Notes: generated by a model not told the origin, from the sequence alone. Positions 49,966 to 63,764 are shown, numbered from the stretch's first letter. The stretch is 64,000 nucleotides of DNA from Vespula vulgaris (GCF_905475345.1 NC_066586.1:8290400-8354399); one strand, 5' to 3'. Program-made: numbers and translations.

Positions 49966-51436
49966 AATTGATTACGTTTAGAAATATTCGATATCAGACA
50001 CGATTAATAAATTAATTAAATAATTTATGTATAAAACAAAGATATAAAATCATATTCTTACACGTTATTCTAATTATAATTATAGAAGGATAAAGAGAAA
50101 GAGATATATTTTTCATCTTTCGTTTTGCTTATCATCTCGTTCGACTGCTTTTTCAGTTATTACACAGAAGAACGCAGAAACAGCGAATGACCTTTCACGG
50201 TTCGATTGAAACGCGGAACGAAGTTATCCGTTTACGTCCAAAAAGGTTCTGTTTCTCTCTGTCTCTCTCTCTCTCCCTCTCTTTTTCTCTTTCTCTCGTT
50301 CTCTCACTGTTAATGCATTATATCCCTCGTGGAAGCTGTTTCGTAGTCAAAGAAACCGCCGTTTGAAATATGCTCTGCATTCTTCGGCTTCTGCCGTTCG
50401 TTATCTACAGTCTACACCATGCTCTTGCAAACGTGTTCTCTTTCGTGATATATTTATTTCCACACTTTGCTTTGTTTCCTCACCGCTCTACTTCCCTTCG
50501 AACTTCGAGACACAACCCTCGTTATTTTTCATCCACCTCATACAAATACAGATATTTACCGCGCGTTATTTCGCACTTTAGTTGTGGGAATCAATAACAT
50601 AGTCCTAACCGTAATAAATTCTATTCTTCTCGTAATAGAGATTTTCAATCGAACGATTCACGAGATCGTTTTATTATTTTTTTTATTACTTTCCAATGTA
50701 CTCGATCGTTCAAGTATATATTTCTTTATCAATAGAGTATTATCGAAATGTGATTTCTTACTTGAGAGTTACTCGTACGTTTGGTTTATTAATTTTAAAT
50801 ATGTAACACCGTTCAATGAAGTCTAATAATCCTTCGAATAATAAACAATCTTTCTCAATAAATAAATTGTTACTTTACTTGAATCTGTTACGATTCCTAA
50901 AAGAATCATATCATATATTCTTTTCTTTTTTTCGGATTCACTTCTTATCGCAATTTATTCACGATTTATATCCATTTTCAAGAGCAACGAAGAGAAGAGT
51001 ACGTAAGAAGAATTTGATTTCTTCTACTTCTACTTCTTTTTCTTCTTCATCTTCTTCTTCTTCTACTTCTTCGAAAAAGAAGGAGGAAAGAAACGGTGGT
51101 TTTCACGATACAAATCGTCGCCGAATATTTCATCCTGTACAAGGAACGACTTTCTTTCTTTCTCTCTTTCTCTCACATACACGCACGCTCACACACAACG
51201 ATGAGAAAAGGGTGGGAAAGGGAACGTAAAAAAAAGGACGAGGTCGTCGGACCTAGCGCTGAGTGGAAGGAATAAAATGTCCAGACGCTTGAGAAAGTAA
51301 GAAGGAAAAGTAAGGAGAAAATATTCCGAATGCGCAACGCTGAGACAGGCCCTCGCAATCACTGTTTGAATCTTTGCCAAGTACGGCACTACTTCCCCTC
51401 CTCTTTCCTCCGAATCCTCGAATTTACACACACAGA

Positions 51437-51481
51437 GAGAAAGAGAGAGAGAAAAAAAGAGACAGAGATAGATAGATACAT

Positions 51482-51528
<47 letters not shown>

Positions 51529-51530
51529 CA
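51437..51530. repeat. (GA)n microsatellite, interrupted
   Basis: GA units interrupted by AAAAAGAGAC and ATAGATAGATAC, ending in a perfect GA run. Confidence 0.95.
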
Positions 51531-53251
51531 CAGATACATACATATGAAAGACTTTCATCGACTCGAAACTACCCTCCGTTCTCTAGAGTCGCCGTCTAAC
51601 GTTTCTCTTTTCTTCATGCACACACTAGAATCGGCAGTTTTCCTAAATACGAGACGATTTCACGAGACATAATCGCCGATAATATTTGACGAATATACCC
51701 GGTTTCTCTATCCGGTCTAGACGACATTAAGCTGTCATAAAGCATAAACGCACATAAGTTCGTATTCCATAACGCAGTAAAATGGCCACGTTTCTCACGT
51801 TCGATTTACTCGATTCAAGGCACTCCTCTTTTGGCCGATATACAATACATTAGAGGGTGGAATGGATTAAGTGATTATTCTTCTTACTATTTCTCTCTTT
51901 CTTTCTTTTTTTTTGTTATTGTAAACTTGTTCCTGCGTTCGAGAACGAAGGGTGTCCTTTTCCCGTTCCCTTATCGAGAGTCGTTGAATTATTTTTTCTT
52001 TTTCCTCGCTTCCCTTACTTCTTTCTTCTTCCTTGTTCCCTTTTATTTTTCTCGTTTGCTTAAGAGTTCGTTCGATATCAGGCTTAATTGGTTAAAAGAT
52101 CGAATTCATTTCGTCGATCGAGTTTTTAAGGATAAGAAAACAAATCGAATGTTCTCAAAGGGATATTCCAAGAATGATCCTTTTCATTTTTTCCTTTTTC
52201 TTTTTCCTCTTTTCTATTTTTCTTTTATTAATGCATCGTATTAATTCATAGAATTTTCTGAATAAACATCGATAAACCGTTTATGCAACCTTTATAATTG
52301 TTTCGCTTTCAACTTTTTCAAGTGCGATTGAATATCTACATTATCAAAGGTAACTTTAGATAGGAGAAACCGGTACTCGAGTATCCGTTTCATTGGCGAT
52401 AAAATCGAACGATCTGCAAACCTAAACTTGATTCTGCTAATGTTGCAATTCCATAATTGTTTACATCGCTGGTATTATTATCAGCTACTTTTGCATTATT
52501 ATTTTTATTTTGGTTTTTCTTTTTTCTTTTTATTTTTCGTTTTCATTTTAGTTTTCATTTTTTTTTCTATTTCATTTAATTACGATAGATTTTCGTAAAG
52601 TAATCAAGTTTGATATTAACTGACAGTAGGTACGATGAAATAATCGAAGGAAGATCGTAAATTCAAAGTCGGTGGGATCGATAGTAAACACGTTGCCTTT
52701 TTCATCTTTTGGTTACTCCTTTTTAATCGTACGTTAAGTACGCAGCAGCATCGCTGTCATCGACCTCTGCTTTTTTCAACGGACGTATTCATATCCACAG
52801 CTAGAGATATGTTTTTTAAGGGTGGTCGGAATATTTCCGTCGAATAACAACGCGTGGGGTGTGCCACGTGTAACGATCAAAACAAAATGAAAACATACTA
52901 CCGAAGAGTTCGATATATGTTTTTATCGTCACGCTCATTTGTGGACAAGTTTTTATTTAAATATTTTCAAACGTTCTAAGAAACGTCTAAAAATAATTCG
53001 AAGACACGATTCAACGTAATACTACTTCTTAATTCCTGTGCTTTTTTCACTTTTATACATTTTATATATGATATAAGAAGTATATTTATATATCGAAGTA
53101 ATTAGCTCTACGTCAGCGTTACGATCAATATATCGTAATGGTTGACAGATAACGTAATATTTCCTATAATTCCATTACCTAATTCTCTAGATTATAATAC
53201 GCGCACGGGCGCGCACATGTGTTTATTATGTGTGTCTGTGTGTGTGTGTAC

Positions 53252-53252
<1 letters not shown>

Positions 53253-53327
<75 letters not shown>

Positions 53328-53440
53328 GATGTAGAATATATATATATATATATAATATAGTATAGAATATATTATATAAATATATATATAATATAGAATG
53401 TATATATATTATATATAAAATATATATATATGTGTGTGTG
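53253..53440. repeat. (GA)n followed by (TA)n and (TG)n microsatellites
   Basis: A perfect GA run (about 53253-53325), then TA-rich AGAATATAT units, then TGTGTGTGCG. It is preceded by a CG/TG-alternating stretch at about 53200-53250. Confidence 0.95.
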
Positions 53441-55515
53441 CGTGTATTGCATCAATTAAATCTCATTTTACCACAAGACCGATCATTATTAAGTAACAAC
53501 GATCATTTACATCATTAAATCATAAGCGACGCATCTCAATCGAATAGATCCATTATTAAATTAATACATATTCTACTCGATAGAATTTAAACATCGTATA
53601 GTTATCAATAATTATTTGGAACGTTCAATCTTCTTTCCTTCCTTTCTTTTCTTTTTTTTCTTGAATCTTGCATTCGCTACTCGTTCAGATACTTATGTAT
53701 ATATGTATTCATATGACTATGTAAACTATTATTCGATCGGAAAAAATGATAATAAGAATAAATACAATCTGAACTTCGATGATTTTTTGGAGAATATTTA
53801 TACAAAGAAAGAGAAAGAGCGCGGTGGAGGGAGTTTTGTCGTATTTATGGGAAAAAAAATTGATTTGATTTGATTCGATTTTATTAATGGATTACGATTA
53901 TAATCGGATACAAAGCCGATAGAATGACGTAAAAGAAAGAGAAGAAAATAGGAAATTACCGTTAACGTTTAGTTGCAAAACTGTTGTCGCACTAGGAACG
54001 AGTGGGTGTTGCAACGTGACGCGTGCATATACATATATGTACATATACGTGTGACACAGAACGGAATATACTGTTTAAATGTTCCAGGAGAAACACGAGG
54101 AACTACATCGCGCGTAGCACCGTTACGTAACGTTCCGGTAGGGCGTGTTCCAGCTGATAAATTCCATAACGATCGGGGTATGCGATAACTACGATTTCAG
54201 ATTGAGAATGTCGATTCGATTTTCTTGGAGAAAAATTTTAGAAGATGATGAGATCGAATTTAATCTATATACGATCGATCAAAAATAACGAGATGGATTA
54301 AAAATGAAATATTTGACAAGATTTAAATAGTTTATTTTTAACACTCGTGATTTAAAAAATAAAAAAAAAGAACGTTCGTTTAATCGTAATTTTTTTTTTT
54401 AAATACACATCAATTGAGGAAAAAAAGAACACGATAAGCACAGTAGCGATTAATTATAAGTTTTGATTATATTATATTTTACAGTTTTAGTCGAATGTTC
54501 TAATAATTATCAATCTTCGATTATTATTACATATTTACGTTTTTACGAGAACAAAGTGATGTTTTGAAAGTCGTAAATTCGTGCGATATTTCATGTGGGT
54601 TTCTCTCGAGTGTACTTTATTATCTTGGTATCTCTTTCTTTTATATTGTAAGAAAAAAAGCTATAAACGAAGGAATTCTTCGGAAGTATTCGAAGTCCTC
54701 GTACGGAAGCGATTCGTTTATTATTCGTATCGTTTTGTTTCACGCTCGATTCAACTTCTAATCGCATTTTTCACAACATTGCTGACCCGTAAAAATGATA
54801 CTTTCGTGCGTCAAGGTTCGCACAGTTATCAGATAACTTGGTTTGTACTTGGTAGGATAACGTTGACACGCAAGGTGATCTCTTAGCGAGACGCGACATT
54901 TCACGCGAAACACGACAATGAAATTGTCGATCTGTAATGCATCGATATACGTGACTTCAATTTAATGTTATTTTTTACGATCACACGTAACTGCACCAAA
55001 TGATTTTTATTATTTCACTTACTCGAACAACTTTCTCGAGGTCTTTCGACGAGTCGATAACTGTAGGTATTGGATAACTTCCACTAAGAAATGAATGTGA
55101 GTGATTATAATTAAAGGATGTTAAATAATTAAGTTAATTAAATTAATACAATATACGGATGACTATTAATGGATGACAAATCGTATGATCGATTGATCAT
55201 AGAAGAAAATGATTATGCCCGCATAATACGATCACAAAAGGGTAATAAAAGACAACAAGCAACTCTTGAGAGATCTAACTTATATATGTATGTATTTATA
55301 TATGTTGGATGTATACATGTATGTATTTATGTATGTATATATATCTATGCTCGTACGAGATCGCATTGAATTGAAAGAATTTGGTCGATTAATTTCAACG
55401 TATAGAAGTAAGCGAAGCAACAGAACAGGGCCCTCCTGCCTTTGGTCGGAGTGAAAATAAAATTTTTTTCATTTCCATTTAGCGCGAGTAAGCATGCGTA
55501 ACAAGCGGCCGTGCG

Positions 55516-55531
55516 AGCCAGGGCCCTGGCT
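55516..55531. other. Perfect 16-bp palindrome in a GC-rich patch
   Basis: AGCCAGGGCCCTGGCT is identical to its reverse complement. It lies in a patch with further GGGCCCT and AGGTCCCTGG words, in otherwise AT-rich DNA. It could be a protein-binding site, but nothing identifies the protein. Confidence 0.6.
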
Positions 55532-56438
55532 GACCCACAAAAGGCATGCTTTCAGGTCCCTGGAGTGAATGGATCGTCCAATAATTCCATTGGTTCGAAC
55601 GAAGCATACACATACATAGACGAAAGTTTCGCGACGTAGAAAGAATTCGATCTGTCTGATAATAATGGTCTCTCTCTCTCTCTCTCTTTTTTTCTTACGT
55701 AGTAACGAAGAAATCATTTGAGTAGAAGGGTAGACACCTTCTAGCAATTTTGTCCGAGCTTCTTGGCTTCTGATCTACGTTCTTTGCCAACTCACCGACG
55801 TTACGGTATATTTTAGTTTATTTTTTCTTATATTGTTTTTTTCTTTATACCTTGAAGGTAACTTAATCGTATCTTTATTAAATATATATATATATATGTC
55901 TCTGCATGTCTATATCCACCTACTATAAGTTCTGATTATTTCCTTTGTATAGTTGCTCGAGTAATAATAATGGCTTACCAGATTCCGTTGACTTGACTCA
56001 TAAAGTAGATTGTTGGCTTTGCTATTTAATTTAGCGCGACAAATAACGTCGCCAATATATAATAATTTATGACATTCTCTGTTACCTAGCTCGTGCTGAG
56101 ATACATAAAGGCTCTTTCTAGTCGTGATTTGATCGTAGAGACTCGATCCAACCGTCGTCCGCGTCAGGAATGATTAAAATCATCGAAGCGATCGCTTTTC
56201 ACTATGATCGCTTTTTTTTTTACGCGAGCTTGAGATCTTTTTTCTTTTTTTCTTTTTCTTATTTATTTTCCTCTCTTCTCATTCGTCGAAGTACATTTAT
56301 ACGTTAAATGGAGAATAAATAAGTACGTGTAATTTTTTTTATCTGATTAAATAAACATTTTTCTGATGATCCTGTATCGCGTATGTATTACATCATGGAC
56401 AGTATATTTAACTTTATCTCGATCGTTTCTATCGTTTG

Positions 56439-56610
56439 TTAAATTTTATAAACTTTTTTCTACGACATAAGGATTATATTTTCGTTAAACTGTATAAACT
56501 TTTTTCTACGATATAAAGATTATATTTTTGTTAAACTGTATAAACTTTTTTCTACGATATAAAGATTATATTTTTGTTAAATTGTATAAACTTTTTTCTA
56601 CGATATACAT
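56439..56610. repeat. 46-bp tandem repeat, about 3.7 copies
   Basis: Units begin at about 56439, 56485, 56531 and 56577. They share TTAAA, TATAAACTTTTTTCTACGA and AAGATTATATTTT. The second and third units are almost identical and the fourth is truncated. Confidence 0.93.
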
Positions 56611-57410
56611 GTAAGTAAACAAATAGTCACATAACTCGAACCACTTAAAAAATTGAATCCTATGTATTAATACGATAAAACTTTTATCATTACTCAAAAG
56701 TATTATTACACGAACAAGTATCGTCTTTCTCGTTTGCCAAAGAATGAATGACTCCTTATCATTGATAACGATTACGTCAAAGAAAATTCAGATTTCGTTG
56801 AATTAGGTGATATCTTGTCTTTTACATTTTGAAGTGTTTATAAAAATGCTATTTAGAGTATCGATCGCAATACTCGACAATCAATAAAAGTTAATACAAT
56901 GTTGAATAATTTTTTAGAATGATCATTGATTCAGACCCGAAAGTAAATTAATGCTTATAACCACGTTTGTTACGGTAAGAATTGACAAAGCTGTTACTTT
57001 ATGCATATCGAAGAAAAATGTCACTTATAACCCATAAAGATAAACGAAATGATTAGGAAAAAAATGAAAAGTCGTTGAACGGTATCGGCATCATACACGA
57101 CACAGAGTAAGTTCCATAACGATAACTGTGCGAACCGTGTTGCGTTCGATTCTCTCTCGGTGATTCGTTCTATGTCGCACTTTCTCTGTCTCTGTGTGTA
57201 TGTGTGTGTGTTTGTTGCGTCTATGTGTCGATTTCTCGCGACGCACGGCCCGAGAAGCATAATGCCGTTAACACAAAATATGCAAGGAGAACGTACGCGG
57301 CAGATAATACGAGATTAGGATTTTACGAGCGGCTCCGTGCAAAAGGCCACTTTCCACTCGCGTTTTTCTTACAGGTGAACACCCGTTGCGATAAATCCTT
57401 CCTATGGCCG

Positions 57411-57476
57411 TGTACGTACAACGTGCTCATGAGTTCGCGATAACCATTCGTAGAAAGAAAAAGAGAGAGAGAGAGA

Positions 57477-57520
<44 letters not shown>

Positions 57521-57797
57521 GAGAGAGAGAGAGAAATCGTTAAGGGTTTTTTGTTATAAAAATTCTTGTCTATCCTGATTTTTTTTTTATAATCTTTCTT
57601 TTCCTCTTTCGTTTTTTGTTTTTCTCTCTTTTTCGTAAATTCGATGTAAAAATCTTCATGCTACTTGATCTTATGATTTTCGACAAAAAAAATTTTTTTT
57701 ACGTACTTTTGTGTTATTATTACGTTGTTCAATAAATTGAAATCTTTTACCGATATTTGTACAACGTGCTTATGAGTTTACGATAACCATTTGTAGA

Positions 57798-57861
<64 letters not shown>

Positions 57862-58080
57862 AACAGAGGAATCGTTAAGGGTTTTTCGTTATAAAAGTTT
57901 TTGTCTATTCTAATTCTTTTTATAATCTATCTTTTCCTCTTTTGTTTTTTGTTTTCCTCTCTTTTTCGTAAATTCGATGTAAAAATCTTCTTGCTACTTG
58001 ATCTTTTAATTTTCGACAAATAAGAATTTTTTTTACGTACTTTTATGTTATTATTACGCTGTTCAATAAATTGAAATTCT
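57411..58080. repeat. Direct duplication of about 345 bp, each copy containing a (GA)n run
   Basis: The first copy runs from ACAACGTGCTCATGAGTT (about 57418) to TTCAATAAATTGAAAT (about 57745). The second begins ACAACGTGCTTATGAGTT (about 57761) and ends at a like sequence near 58078. Shared blocks include CGATAACCATT, GAAATCGTTAAGGGTTTTT or close variants, and TCGATGTAAAAATCTTC. Each copy carries its own GA run (about 57461-57535 and 57799-57860). Confidence 0.93.
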
Positions 58081-58369
58081 TTTTCTGTATCTGATTTGTA
58101 AATAGATAAATTTAACTAATTTGAGGGTGTCAAATTTAGTGGAAAAATTACATCACTAGGATATAGAGTACTAATAGAAAAAAAATAATACGATATTGGC
58201 AAACATTGACTATTTTAAATACGAACAGATCATAGTATTTAGAAAACAGGCGTAATGTTTCTTTTTTTCCTTTTTTTTTTTTTTTTGATAACCTAAAACA
58301 ATTATATAAAGTAACAAAAGCATTAGAATAATCCATGTGATATTAATATTTACAAAGTTTAATGTTAAT

Positions 58370-58915
58370 TTTCGTTGAAGAAATGCGATGACGAAGCTTT
58401 CCTTTTGTACGGTATCTCATCAGTCTCCTTGAAAAGCCCATCATCGAAGGATTTTAGTGTTCTTCGTAATAATACTCCATGGTGAAGACATCTTGATAAA
58501 AGCATCCACCCTGCTTGTCACTATTTTTTAGAAAAAGGTCAAGGTGCGAATATAAAAATTGAATTTTTATTGACCATTCTACACCATATGTTCTTGTAGT
58601 TGTCCAATAGATCATAGTCACTATAGAAATATATTTATTATCTCTTTTCTGTGGCTTAAAAAGCCGTTAACAATGGCTTTGAAAGAGGATCAAACAGCTA
58701 TCTCGAGATTTGTGAGCTTAGCATCAAAGGTTGGATCTTTCAACAATATTCTGATTTGTGGCCTAATAAATTTATCTTCCTTTAGCTTTCCTTCATTCAA
58801 CCTGAGAAACATTTTTTGTCAAATGATTAAAGGCCTGACCTTCTTTATCAAGAGCTTTTACAAAGTTCTTCGTCAAGTCAAGTTTATATGAAACGGAAGC
58901 AAAAAGGCTTTACTC
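58370..58915 (-). mobile_element. Decayed copy of a widespread repeat-associated arthropod protein
   Basis: On the minus strand, broken by stops and frameshifts, the reading includes NEGKLKEDKFIRPQIRILLK, DAKLTNLEIAV, SSFKAIVNGFL (about 58660-58830) and LDLFLKNSDKQGGCFYQDV (about 58480-58540). It ends with YKRKASSSHF near 58385-58415. This order matches a protein family I remember as highly repeated in insect and hemichordate genomes. That family carries a SSF...NFLG block, a GERFHQDI block and a basic C-terminus. I do not know its transposon superfamily. In this copy the GERFHQD block has changed to GGCFYQD. Confidence 0.65.
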
Positions 58916-59000
58916 GTTTCAGTCAGTTGAGTAAATTTTACATTTTCCTCTCCAACAAAGTATAATTTCATCATTCCTTGATTTTATTATAAAATTACAC

Positions 59001-59014
59001 GCGCGCGTGCGAGC

Positions 59015-59053
<39 letters not shown>
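59001..59053. repeat. (CG)n then (TA)n alternating purine-pyrimidine run
   Basis: GCGCGCGTGCGAGCG passes directly into a long TA run. Confidence 0.9.
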
Positions 59054-59054
<1 letters not shown>

Positions 59055-59246
59055 CAAGAAAAAGAAGGGGAAAGCAGACAACACGAAAATCTAAAGAATA
59101 TATAAAAAATTTTAAAGTATCTTAAAAACTTTACATAATGCAACCTTTCCGAAAGTTGATTCGAATTATACTAAATGAAATTAGATACGAATTGATGCAT
59201 TATACAAAAATAAATAAGAACAGGTGCAAAATGGTTATTAACTAGT

Positions 59247-59403
<157 letters not shown>

Positions 59404-59427
59404 TTGTTGTTGTTATTGTTGTAGTTG

Positions 59428-59471
<44 letters not shown>

Positions 59472-59545
59472 GATTAATTTTAATGGCAGAAATGTTAATT
59501 GTTGCATATATGTATTTTCTTTTATTAAAAATTATCTTATTGAAG

Positions 59546-59570
59546 GCGCGCGCGCGCATCTATATATATA

Positions 59571-59605
<35 letters not shown>

Positions 59606-59606
59606 T
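59546..59606. repeat. (CG)n-(TA)n-(TG)n alternating run
   Basis: GCGCGCGCGCGC is followed by TA, TG and TA runs. It is a second example of the same composite type as the one at 59001. Confidence 0.92.
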
Positions 59607-59619
59607 AGTAAATATTTTA

Positions 59620-61540
59620 TTTAGAGTATTGAATAATTAATTTCTGCAAATACATGCAATTTATGAAACGATTTTGTAGCACATTGTTGTAGCATATAAT
59701 GTCGACACGTTATTACGAATAGGCGACGATCCAGTTTCTCTGGCCAGCGAGTGCCGTTTCGCTAGAAGTACTGCTATCTATTTTTACCGTTCTATGATAG
59801 TTAGGATGGCATTTTCTAAAAATATAAAGTCTAGGTAATTTATCGAGTGCTCGAGACGAACTATTCGTTTCCTTGTTACTCTTTCGTTGTCAAATAATTC
59901 GCGGCCACTAATACTTGAATCTAACATTAAATTACGATCGTCTTTGTATTATCCATTTAATTAATCCACGAATAGAAGAATCAAGATTCTATTCATCAAA
60001 AAGTAATGAAACCGAGATTCAAAATTGAATGAGAATAAACGTAACGAGACAAATACCATAGATAAGAAGAAAAAAGTTGATACGTTTAAAAGGATCGCTC
60101 GTTTTCAATTTCACTGAATGAAATTTAAAAGTCTGAAATTATAGAAATGTATTATCACCGAGTGACTCTTTAACTCCCACGTGTTCGAGAGTTAAACTAC
60201 TCGTAATATATAATAATTTATGAAGGAATAAAAAAGAGAGATGAATAATAAAAAAGATAGAAAAGTAGAAACGGGTGTTGTCCCGAGGGTTTTCAAAGGC
60301 TACGCCGTTAGCATTTGCTATCGTGACAAGTAAATCGGTACATTTCGAAAAAAGAAACTTGGAAAGAGCAGTGGCCTCTCAGAGGGAGGTAGACTCCACG
60401 TGGCAATGACAGGAGTACCTGCTTGGCCAAGGTTGAGACAAGACGGGAAAGCCTCGTGGCTAAAATCTATCTATCCCTCGGAGTGATCCTGGATTGATGC
60501 CAAAGAAACCGGCAGACGTTAGTCATCCTACGGGAGCTAGAATTGTGGGAAGAAAATCGAACACCGAGGGAGAGAGAATCGACTTGGTCGTCTTCGTCAG
60601 CTTCCTCGTTGGTGGAGCAACTGTGCGGTTGGCTAATAAAAGACAAGGGTAACGTAATTCCACCCGCACTCCAATAATAGTACCAACGTTAAACGATGCT
60701 TCCGTGGTTGGTATGCTGGTCGCATACTCACTTTCGTATAACGGAGATGTGCGTTCAGTTCTCATCAGTTAATTACTGAATTTGTCTCTTAAATGTTTTT
60801 TTTTTTATTCGTATTATTTGAATTATTCGAATAATTATTTAATATAATTAATAAATAATTATTAATTATTATTTAAATATAATTCATTAATAATTGTTAT
60901 ATGATATAATAATCATTCGGACAATTTAAATTATAATTGATACTATATTATATATTTTATTTGATATTCTAATGTATTTTATTGAATACTCCAAATAAAA
61001 GAATTCGTTGATATATTCGTAATAAGAGAGTTGCAAGTTAAATGAAAAAGATTTTTCAAAAGATTATCGATCGGTGTATATCGATTTATTTAAAAGAATA
61101 TATTTTTTAAATTTAAATGTCGATACTACGTAGTTATTATGCTTATACTTTAGATATCAAATGAATGAATGTTGCGAATATTTCTTTTAAGAAAAAAGAA
61201 GAAAAAAAAATGGAAAAGGTGAAGCAACCGGTCGACGAATTTTATCCGCGAAGAAATATCTATAAAGAGAGGAGGCTGGTAAGCGATAAATTCGGAATTA
61301 GCCATGGATAAAGTAAAATATAAAAAAAACCGCGTTCGACTCGTCTGACAAATTTACCGAAACAGGAATCCCTTTTATCGTTGTTTGCAGAAAATCAGGA
61401 GTGGGATAGTCGTGGGAGGAATACGTTGGAAAGGTGTATCCTGTGGATTAAGTTGTCCGAGAGAAAGTCGACTTTTCCATTCACTTGGCATGGCCCTCCC
61501 ACCTCGCGCCTTTTCCAATTCCTACCGATTACACGGCCAC

Positions 61541-61587
<47 letters not shown>

Positions 61588-62695
61588 TATTACACAACAA
61601 CGTTGTTGGACGACTTGTAGCTCGAAGGAGAGAAAGAACGAACGAAACGAGGACCCAGCGATATCGATATGGGTCAGCATCGACGATAAAAGTCGCCTTC
61701 GAAGAGTTCGCGTTGAGCGATACCGGTATCTCTGCTCGCCATTTCACAAGAGTCAGCGTTTAATTAATCTAGAACCGTCTGAACGAGGACGTTTTTGAAC
61801 GAAAGCGCGTGTTTGCCAAACTACACGCTTCTCTATACTTTTTCTTTCATTTTTTTAATCGACTCGATTATATTCGAGATATACAGATACGTTTAAAGCG
61901 TTAACTCGGATTAATATATTAGCTCGAGTCGTTGATAAATAATTCAGAGACGCAGTAAATCAAGAAAAAAAAAGAAATCTTTGTAAATAATTTTATAACT
62001 TTTTTTTTTCTTTTTCATACAAGGAAAGTGTTTTTGATCCGGAAGAGAAGGAATACTTACAATTTAGTTGATAAATGTTCGAATTATCGTAATGAGTAAT
62101 TTCTTAAAATAGAATTAAGTATCGGGTTGTCTATAAATGAAGATATCTCTGTAAAAGATTACTTCTTCGTTTATAGATATCAAAGGGAGTTAAATCGAAT
62201 GATTTATCCATGTATTAACGTTCGAAAGCTTCTCTAACGTACGTAAAACTCGTTGAATATCTAATTCTGATTGAAAATATTTCATAAATAAGAAACAAAT
62301 AAAAAATAAATGAAAGAAAAATGAAACAAGAAATGTTCTTAAAAAGTCCAAAAGAAACATGCGAAGGTAAGAGGCAGCGTGTAATCGAAGAAACGCTTTC
62401 GAAAAATTCCAAAAGTGTGACTCCTTTTGCTCGTTGCTCGGCGGATTCCAGCAGTTGATCGGATTTCGTTGATGTCGATCGCAAAACGAACGACAGCAAC
62501 GACTCGCACGACGACTCTCAAGGAGGAGACTCCCAAGGAGTTGACTTCTGACGACAGCTGGAAACGAGGACGACTTGGTCTCAGCTTCTCCGACAACCTT
62601 CGAATTTTTCGGAGTAACACGAGGCGGAAGACTTTCTTTCCAACGTTCATGGGAATGAACGAGAGTCCGAGAAAGAGAGTACCCTTATACGTACG

Positions 62696-62741
<46 letters not shown>

Positions 62742-63764
62742 CGACTGAACTCGATTGAACTCGATTGAACTCGATTTTTAGCAGCTGCGCGTCCAAATAA
62801 TTTTTTTGTCTCTGTTTCTCTCATAACTCCTTCTTAAATCTTATTAATATCATACGTAAAAGTTTTATTTCGTTGTCAAAATCTTAATACGGAATACTCG
62901 ATCGGATAAGACCTAACAGATAAGATTCCAGAGTAGTTGACTCTTGGAATTTTCTTTGCTTACTTCTCGAAAATCCTAAATTCAGAATAGTATCATGTAA
63001 GAAAAACAAACTCGGAAAGTTCTGACCGGAGAGAAACGACTCGTTTTTACTGAATATCCTACTTGAAGAGGGAAACGAGAATAAAATGTAAGACGAGAGA
63101 AAGAGCCGTTGGTATTATCGATGATGTCAGAGAAGTACGATTTCCAAAGCGAAGGAAGTCTCTATAACCTAGGCCAATAAATTTAGGTGGATTGACGTTG
63201 GCCGGTCGTTTACCTCGTTCCATTTCATAGATCGGATCGTTAAATGGATTCTCTCCTTTTAATTTTTCTTCCTTTTTTCCTTTTTTAAATGTCAATAATT
63301 TAATTGTCACAAAAATAAAAAAACTTTGTGTTTGGAACAACCGACGATAAGGAACCCATTGTTGAAACATTTAACTCTTCGTCCAAGAGTGAAATTAGGC
63401 GATGTATAGTAGATGATCTAGGTAGCCAGGTCACGGAAGGACAGAGAGCCGCTAATTTTGGCTAAAGTGGCACCGTCGGCTCCCACTTCGAATGCTTATC
63501 TTTTATTAAACACGAAACGGAAAATAGTTCGCCATTTCGAATGTCGAAATTAGATCTTACACGTGTATAAGAATATTTCTTCCTTTCGAGAAACGAATAG
63601 AAATGAATTTGTGTCTTGTATAAATTTTTCACACAAAGATATTTATTCAATTTTAAGTTCGAGTAATCGTACTACCAGGAATAAATAAATGTTATTAATT
63701 TCTTTTTTGCATCTTGTTTCCCTTTTTTTTTGTGTTTTACATCTTCGCTCATAATTCTTTACAG
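59620..63764. other. Right end of the giant intron, no gene recognised
   Basis: It includes CpG-richer patches at 60290-60770, 61380-61800 and 62420-62780, each with unbroken but unrecognised frames. It also has GA and CT microsatellites at about 61546-61589 and 62699-62738. It ends with a pyrimidine-rich tract and TTCTTTACAG, the TRIT1 splice acceptor. Confidence 0.5.
63059..63370 (-). other. Unidentified minus-strand open frame, 103 codons
   Basis: The frame contains the non-repetitive segment ENPFNDPIYEMERG, followed by KRPANVNPPKFIGLG, which looks more protein-like than its neighbours. A potential donor, GAG|GTAAAC, occurs after MERG on the minus strand. The N-terminal part is hydrophobic and Lys-rich. 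I do not recognise a family. It may be a chance frame or a remnant exon. Confidence 0.15.

Larger units (their letters stand above)
49966..56438. other. Intron sequence right of the transposon nest, no gene recognised
   Basis: CpG-containing words become frequent again. Pyrimidine-rich and (CTT)n tracts occur at 50250-50310 and 51025-51075. CpG-rich patches at 54000-54190 and 55420-55600 contain no known coding block. Frames at 50363-50826 and 51831-52244 are low-complexity Phe/Leu/Ser-rich and look artificial. Confidence 0.5.

Noticed and set aside
60523..60765. 80-codon minus-strand frame
   Set aside because: CpG-rich and unbroken, but with no recognised domain and no convincing splice signals.
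62339..62824. 161-codon minus-strand frame
   Set aside because: It includes a GA/CT microsatellite product, and the rest shows no family resemblance.
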